A DNA stretch of 64,000 nt from BOKV01 sp041397525 (GTDB lineage Bacteria; Pseudomonadota; Alphaproteobacteria; Rhizobiales; Rhizobiaceae): the NCBI GenBank assembly GCA_041397525.1, contig JAWKWL010000001.1:659734-723733 (forward strand), in the 5' to 3' direction. The translations under genes and the position numbers were made by a program. Positions 58,770 through 64,000 of this stretch are shown piece by piece (position 1 is the stretch's first letter; each line of letters begins with the position of its first letter). The notes below the pieces were generated by a model, which worked only from the letters and a program-made list of their open reading frames with translations, was not told where the DNA came from and ran no database searches.

Positions 58770-61096
58770 TTGGCTGGTGACGCCCCGGAAAAAGGCCTGA
58801 AACGGGATAAGGAAAAGGGAAATGTGCTGAGCCCCGGCAGCAGGCTCTTCGCATTACTGGCATCGTTTGTCATCCCCAGGAAAAGCGCCACCGGCGTGCT
58901 CGTCTCGCGTCTTTTCGGCCTGGCATTGCTGATGGGTCTGCTGGTCCTTCGCGCAATCGACCCGGTTTTTGTACAAACGGTCAGGAACCAGAGTTTCGAC
59001 CTTTACCAGCGCATCCATCCACGCGAATTCCAGAAATATCCAGTCGCGATTGCCGACATCGATGAAAGCAGCCTCAAGAAATATGGTCAGTGGCCCTGGC
59101 CGCGCACCAGGGTTGCCGAACTCGTCACCAAGTTGACGCAGGCAGGCGCCGTTGTAATCGGCTTTGACATCGTCTTTGCGGAAGCCGACCGGCTTTCACC
59201 GGAGCGCATTGCCGAGGACAATCCGCAACTGCCTGCAACCATCCGGGCAGAACTTTCCGCCCTGCCTTCCAATGAACTGGCATTCGCCAGGGCAATCGCT
59301 TCGTCACGTGTAGTGGTGGGCGAGACCAGCGTCAGAAGCCTGCGACAGGCTGGCACCGCCACACAACCCATTCCGGCCATACCTTTCGCCACGCTGGGCG
59401 AAGACCCCGAGCCTTTCATTCCGCATTTCCCCGACATTGTACGCAACCTTGAGGTTCTGGAGAAGAACGCAGCCGGTCACGGTGTCTTTACGGTAGACCC
59501 CGACACTGACGGGATCTTCCGCCGGGTACCACTGGTGATGAAGATTCGTGACCAGTTGCGCCTTGGCCTTTCTGCCGAAATGTTGCGCATTGCAACCGGC
59601 GGACAGGCCTTTGCCATACGCACCAATACAGCCGGCATTTCCGGCATCGTGGTCGGCGGTGTGCTCGTGCCCACCGATTCCAACGGCAAGGTCTGGCCAA
59701 GATTCTCGCAATCCTCGCCGCAGCGCTATGTTTCCGCCGGTTCGATCCTCGACGGCAGTGCAGCGCCGGGAGCAGTGAAGGGCCATCTCGTGCTGGTTGG
59801 CACCTCTGCCGTCGGGCTTGAGGATTACCGTGCAACGCCCGTCGCCAGTTCCATGCCCGGTGTCGAGATACACGCGCAAATCATTGAAAACATCATGGGC
59901 AAGTCATTCCTGACCCGCCCGAATTATGCTCCCGGAATGGAACTGGTCATCTTTGCCCTGGCAGGCCTCGCCATCATCTGGATCATCCCGAATGTCGGCG
60001 CCATCTGGGCGTTCGTTTCCTCGGTAGTATTCCTCGCCTTGTGGTGCGGCGGTTCTTTTTGGGTATTCGTCGAAAAGCACATGCTGATTGACGCCACTTT
60101 CCCGGCTGCCGCGATGCTCACAATGTTTGTCGCAATGGCAACGGCCAACTATATCCGCGAAGAACGCCAGAAGCGTCAGATACGCGGAGCATTCGGCCAG
60201 TATCTTTCGCCTGCTCTTGTGGACCAACTCACCAGTGATCCCGAACTCCTTGCGCTGGGCGGCGAAACCCGCCCGCTCACGGTGCTTTTCACGGATGTTC
60301 GCAGGTTCACCACCATTTCCGAGAGCTACAAGAAAAACCCCCAGGGCCTGACCAGGCTGATGAACCGTTTTCTGACCGTCATGTCGAATGCAATTCTGGA
60401 ACGGTCTGGCACCATCGACAAATATATGGCGACGCCATCATGGCGTTCTGGAACGCCCCGCTTCCTGATCCAGACCATGCACTGGATGCCTGCAAATCAG
60501 CACTTGCCATGCTGAAAGCCGTCGAGAAGCTGAACGGGGAACGCAAACGCGAACTGGAAGGCAGCACCGACGAGACCTGGCATGAAATCAAGATAGGCAT
60601 TGGCATCAACAGTGGCGATTGCGTGGTCGGAAACATGGGCAGCGAAATGCGCTTCGACTACACCGCGCTCGGCGACACGGTGAACCTTGCCTCGCGCCTG
60701 GAAGGCCAGTCAAAGCCTTATGGCATCCTGATCATACTGGGAAGCGGGACCGCCGATGCTGTCCGCGACACCCTTCCGGTTCTTGAAATCGATCTCATCC
60801 GCGTCAAGGGCAAGACCGAGCCTGAGCGCATTTATGCCCTGATGGGCGATGAGGCGATGAAGGCGTCTGACGACTGGCTCGCCTTGCGGGCGATGAACGC
60901 GTCCATGCTTGCGAGCTACCGGACCCAGGACTGGGCGTCTGCCGAAGAGGCGCTGGCGCAGATCGAGACCATCAGTGACAAGCTCAAACTGTCACTCAGC
61001 GAATATCTGTTCATTTACGACACTCGCATCCAGGAATACCGTAACAACCCGCCCGGCAAGACCTGGGACGGAATTTACGATGCAACCGAAAAATGA
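58770..61096 (+). pseudogene. CHASE2-domain class III adenylate/guanylate cyclase, split by a one-base deletion
   Basis: The N-terminal part (58770-60515 frame) has a membrane helix, a periplasmic CHASE2 sensor (VAIADIDESSLKKYGQWPWPR, GFDIVFAEADRLSPER, GHLVLVGTSAVGLED), three helices and the start of a cyclase domain with the metal-binding VLFTDVRRFTTISE. After IDKYM the frame is wrong: the conserved KYMGDAIMAFWN is restored by adding one G at 60428-60429, after which the rest (to 61096, with GIGINSGDCVVGNMG and FDYTALGDTVNLASRLE) is continuous. Start TTG at 58770 after GAGGGGGAATCTG. Either the gene is dead or the base was lost in sequencing. Intact relatives make cAMP or cGMP. Confidence 0.88.
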
Positions 61097-61111
61097 TTGG
61101 AAATTCAGACC

Positions 61112-62380
61112 TTACTGGCCAAGCTTGAGCAGTGCGGCGACCGCGCTGTCCCGATTCTCGACGTCATTGGCAAAATATAGCTGCCCGCTGCTGCTGACCC
61201 ATGCGGTGATATAGGTGACGAATACCTGTGTGGCAGCTTTCATGGTGATCGCCGGAGTGATCCTCAATTCAAGGCTCGTCGGCGCCTTGCCATATTGCGG
61301 TGCAGGTTCAAGCCTGATCTTTGCTACGGTTTGTTTATCGCCTTCGTCGAATGCCACAAGCTCACCATAGCTGGTGGGAATGTCGCGCAAACTGTCACTG
61401 TCCTCGAATTCCGCAAAGCTCGCGGTCCTGCCATCCATGGTAAGCCGTACCGTGTGATCGGCGAGGTTCACATACAGATGATCGTCACCAAGCGGCAAAT
61501 TCTGCCAGCGGCGACGTTCCAGGTTGACCAGTATCTGCGAAATCCGCTTCGATGGCGGCACTGCCATTGCGGCCAGTGTGGCGTCATCCATTTCTCCTGT
61601 GACCGCAATGCTGTGCCGCTTCTGGAAGTTCCGGATCGCCCTGCGCCCAGCCTTTTCTCCCAATGATTTCAGGGAAAAATCCTCCGGCGGGAGGTCGCCG
61701 GTCAGGACCAGCAGATCGCGGATCTGGTCAAAGGTATAGGGCGCACCGACCGCAAGCTTGGGCCAGCGCCCGGAAATATCAATGCGCTGCAATTCCGAAA
61801 GCTTGGCAATCAGCCGCACATAGCGATCATCCGCATTGAGAAAACCCGATGCGTAATTGCGGAAATTTCCGGCATCCGCCGCCCCCTCAAGATAGGCACC
61901 AGGATCAAATTCCACCGGCACCACGGCATTGCGCGCCTCGGGATGAGCCGGGCCGATACGGCCATTGCGCAGGTCCTGGCCAAACTCGACAACAGCACCG
62001 CTGAGCAGCATGTCGAGCCTGGCCAGATCTTCCGGTCTGGCAGATTGCATCAATCCGGCAATTTCATCGGCATTGTAGAATTTCGGGGAAAGCCCGTGCA
62101 CGGACGAGATGCTGAGTTCCTTCAGCAGCGCCTTTGCCTTGCTCTTGGGTCCGTTGTCGCGAACCCAGATCGGCTTGAAATTACGACCTGCATAGCTGTC
62201 GCGCACAGTGGCCATTTTGGAGTTCACGTCGCTGGAACCGGTGTCGGCCTTGCCGGCATCAAACAGTTTCAGCAACTCTTGGGCTACAACCTCGTTTTCT
62301 GCCGCTTTTGCCCCGGCCATTGGCTGGATCACAAGGGCGAGCGCAAGCAATGCGCCCGGCAAGATTTCACGGAACTTCAT
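61112..62380 (-). CDS. L,D-transpeptidase-like scaffold protein without a recognisable YkuD domain
   Basis: A 422-residue exported protein (signal peptide LALALVIQPMAGAKA). The YcbB/LdtD-type scaffold region is visible (YAGRNFKPIWVRDNGPKSKAKALLKEL, SVHGLSPKFYNADEIAGLM, VVEFGQDLRNGRIGP), followed by a peptidoglycan-binding-1 unit (IRNFQKRHSIAVTGEMDDATLAAM) and ISQILVNLERRRWQNLPLGDDHLYVN, which normally leads into the YkuD catalytic domain. The remainder lacks the HGT..SxGCxR signature with its catalytic Cys. I infer a non-catalytic wall-binding homologue. GAGGGG precedes the ATG at 62380. Convergent with the cyclase. Confidence 0.75.
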   Translation of the reverse strand: MKFREILPGALLALALVIQPMAGAKAAENEVVAQELLKLFDAGKADTGSSDVNSKMATVRDSYAGRNFKPIWVRDNGPKSKAKALLKELSISSVHGLSPKFYNADEIAGLMQSARPEDLARLDMLLSGAVVEFGQDLRNGRIGPAHPEARNAVVPVEFDPGAYLEGAADAGNFRNYASGFLNADDRYVRLIAKLSELQRIDISGRWPKLAVGAPYTFDQIRDLLVLTGDLPPEDFSLKSLGEKAGRRAIRNFQKRHSIAVTGEMDDATLAAMAVPPSKRISQILVNLERRRWQNLPLGDDHLYVNLADHTVRLTMDGRTASFAEFEDSDSLRDIPTSYGELVAFDEGDKQTVAKIRLEPAPQYGKAPTSLELRITPAITMKAATQVFVTYITAWVSSSGQLYFANDVENRDSAVAALLKLGQ

Positions 62381-62388
62381 GGCACCCC

Positions 62389-64000
62389 TCAAACGAGTTG
62401 CTGTACGGAAACTGCGACCGCAGCTTCATACTGGTCATAAATCACGTTGACGCTGTCAAGGGCGCCGACACCGTGCAGGAACGCAACTTGCGTCCCCTCG
62501 ACAAACATCCCCACGCCATTCGGCGTGGTCGTGAACGTGACATTATTCCCTGTTGTTCCTGGCATATCCGAAAGCAGGGCATCGAGGTTGATGAAATCCT
62601 CGTTGACGTTGAAATCCAGCACTTCGTCAATGCCGGGTGTTGCTGTTATGACAAACTGGTCCGCGCCAGCCCCACCGCTCAAGATGTCCGAACCCGCATT
62701 TCCGATCAGGATATCGGAACCGTCCGTGCCGGTAAGCGTGTCGTTGGCAGCCGTGCCCACAATCAGATAGCCGGTGTCGAGCGTGGTTCCCGACCCGTCA
62801 TTGGCAAATGACACGACGACCCCCTGCTCGATGCTGCCGGTGCCATCCGAGACGGTGGCCGTGTAGACGAAATTGAGATTTTCACCGGTGCCCAGCAAAA
62901 AGTCGTCAATCAGGCCGGTGAACTCCCAATTGACCGTGCCGTCAGTTGATAGCCCGTCAATGATGGCGGTATCGGTCGTGAACAGGGTCAACGGATCGAC
63001 TCCGCCGTCATTGCCATTGCCCGACACTGTTGCAGTTATGCCCGTGACCGTCACGACATCGCTCACATTGTTGTCATGAACATCGAAATGGCCCGAAGTT
63101 GCACTATCCAGAAACAGACCTGTCACCTGTGGCAGGTCATTAGCATTGTTGCTGCCGGTGATTGTGATAGTCACTTGCTGGATGCCTGAATCTTCCATGC
63201 CGTCATTGGCGACGACATCATAGACAAGCGTCAGGCTTTCACCCCCGCCGAGATAATCGAACAAGTCAGCAGCAGCATCAAAATTCCAGTTGATGACCCC
63301 GTCGGTTACGCCATTGGCAATCACGCTGCCGGTATCCACACTGAAAAGCCCCTCAAGCGCGGCAAGGCTCAACCCACCGTCATTGCCGGTTGTTCCTGAC
63401 AGGCTCGCTGAAACCGTCACGACGTCACTGGTATCAGCATCGGCTACCGTCAAGGTGCCGTTTGCTGAAAGCGCGTTCACACCATCATTGAGATTAGCGC
63501 TGTTTGAATCCGAAAATTCGGTCGTGATCACCGGCGCATCATTCGTGCCATTGATGGTGATGGTCACCTGCTGGGTGTTCGAGGCGCCGGTGCCATCATC
63601 GGCAACAACATCATAAACAAGCACCAGGTTCTCGCCCTGGGCCAGATAGTCAAAATTTTCCGACCCGCTGTCAAAGTTCCAGTGTATCTGTCCTGTCGAC
63701 TGCGCAGCGCCGATCACGTTGCCCGGATTGACATGGAACATGGCGTCCAGCGTCGAAGACGGAAGGCTCCCGGCACTGCCACTGAAAGAATTCAGGCTTG
63801 CCGAGACCGTCACCGTGTCCGCGACATCCGTATCAGATAGGCTCAGCGTGCCATTTTCCATGATTGGCGTGTTGCCTTCATCAACGGAAATGCCATCACT
63901 GTCTCCAGCGTCAACGTAAATTACAGGCAGGTCATTCGTGCCGGTGATGGTCACCGTGACAATCTGGTCAACCGTGCCGCCATTGCCATCATCAATGGTG
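62389..64000 (-). CDS. VCBS-repeat RTX protein, partial (N-terminus beyond the window)
   Basis: The C-terminal 537 residues of a large secreted protein, open to the right edge. At least three repeats of about 110 residues carry VCBS/cadherin-like motifs (VTITINGTNDAPVI, LTVADADTSDVVTVSASL, INWNFDAAADLFDYL). A hemolysin-type calcium-binding segment follows (GTDGSDILIGNAGSDILSGG) and a C-terminal end without basic residues. This is typical of type I-secreted adhesins or biofilm proteins, with the secretion signal at the C-terminus. The stop precedes the transpeptidase-like gene by eight bases, so they may be co-transcribed. Confidence 0.88.
   Translation of the reverse strand, partial: TIDDGNGGTVDQIVTVTITGTNDLPVIYVDAGDSDGISVDEGNTPIMENGTLSLSDTDVADTVTVSASLNSFSGSAGSLPSSTLDAMFHVNPGNVIGAAQSTGQIHWNFDSGSENFDYLAQGENLVLVYDVVADDGTGASNTQQVTITINGTNDAPVITTEFSDSNSANLNDGVNALSANGTLTVADADTSDVVTVSASLSGTTGNDGGLSLAALEGLFSVDTGSVIANGVTDGVINWNFDAAADLFDYLGGGESLTLVYDVVANDGMEDSGIQQVTITITGSNNANDLPQVTGLFLDSATSGHFDVHDNNVSDVVTVTGITATVSGNGNDGGVDPLTLFTTDTAIIDGLSTDGTVNWEFTGLIDDFLLGTGENLNFVYTATVSDGTGSIEQGVVVSFANDGSGTTLDTGYLIVGTAANDTLTGTDGSDILIGNAGSDILSGGAGADQFVITATPGIDEVLDFNVNEDFINLDALLSDMPGTTGNNVTFTTTPNGVGMFVEGTQVAFLHGVGALDSVNVIYDQYEAAVAVSVQQLV

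Overview
The window looks like a chromosomal segment of a high-GC alphaproteobacterium, probably Hyphomicrobiales (rhizobial/Phyllobacteriaceae-like, possibly marine). This rests on the aerobic-type cobalamin genes with a CbiG-CobJ fusion, CbtAB behind a B12 riboswitch, a TAXI-type TRAP transporter, a CioAB-like bd oxidase and many ATGA-overlapping operons. No rRNA, tRNA or CRISPR array was seen. Bases 1-640 look more AT-rich than the rest and are bordered by a complete IS3-family element (644-2155) with a visible target duplication.

Region by region: (1) 1-2.16 kb: end-truncated membrane protein, then the IS. (2) 2.2-9.3 kb, minus strand: a seven-gene overlapping corrin-ring operon (DUF6732-like, cbiX, cobH, cobL, cobI, cbiG/cobJ, cobM) behind a probable divergent cobalamin riboswitch. 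(3) 9.5-12.7 kb, plus: TAXI TRAP receptor and fused permease with a hairpin between them. (4) 12.7-15.7 kb: TerB protein, D-amino-acid-dehydrogenase-like flavoprotein, half-size EamA transporter and a hypothetical secreted or anchored protein. (5) 15.7-25.0 kb, minus: a second cobalamin block. A clear B12 riboswitch leads cbtB-cbtA-cobU-cobW-cobN-cupin-cobO, with cobQ just upstream. The cupin resembles the DMSP-lyase family and sits inside the cob operon. (6) 25.1-33.1 kb, minus: TetR-SDR-carboxyltransferase-acyl-CoA dehydrogenase-hydratase-biotin carboxylase-BKACE, with gene order like acyclic terpene (atu) clusters. (7) 33.1-42.9 kb: DUF971 protein, ferredoxin-reductase-like flavoprotein, dxs, bd oxidase cydAB plus a DUF2474-like small subunit, SH3 protein, 1-Cys peroxiredoxin, and a sulfide/persulfide set (cytochrome c, persulfide dioxygenase, DUF442-type sulfurtransferase).

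(8) 43-64 kb is the most unusual part. Two tandem ParA-like ATPases (one with a decayed P-loop and an apparent ATC start) are followed by a dense envelope-directed locus. It encodes four exported caspase-like (C14) proteases with different accessory domains (Sel1 plus PG-binding, NADase-type/discoidin-like, SPOR-like plus SH3). It also encodes two small exported paralogues sharing a highly conserved Lys/Arg-rich C-terminal module, a tetraheme cytochrome fused to a DUF4384-like domain, a ferric-reductase/NOX-like flavocytochrome, an OmpA protein and a VanX-like D,D-dipeptidase. A CHASE2 adenylate cyclase broken by a one-base deletion, an L,D-transpeptidase-like protein without a visible catalytic domain and a VCBS/RTX protein cut by the right edge complete it.

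How the parts work together: the two riboswitch-led operons make and salvage cobalamin (cobalt import by CbtAB, ring methylation, late cobalt insertion with CobN/CobW, adenylation by CobO, amidation by CobQ, CobU for the lower loop). The 43-64 kb locus can be read as a periplasmic protease/redox/cell-wall system. Its collective function is inference: the individual families are recognisable, but I know of no described system with this combination.
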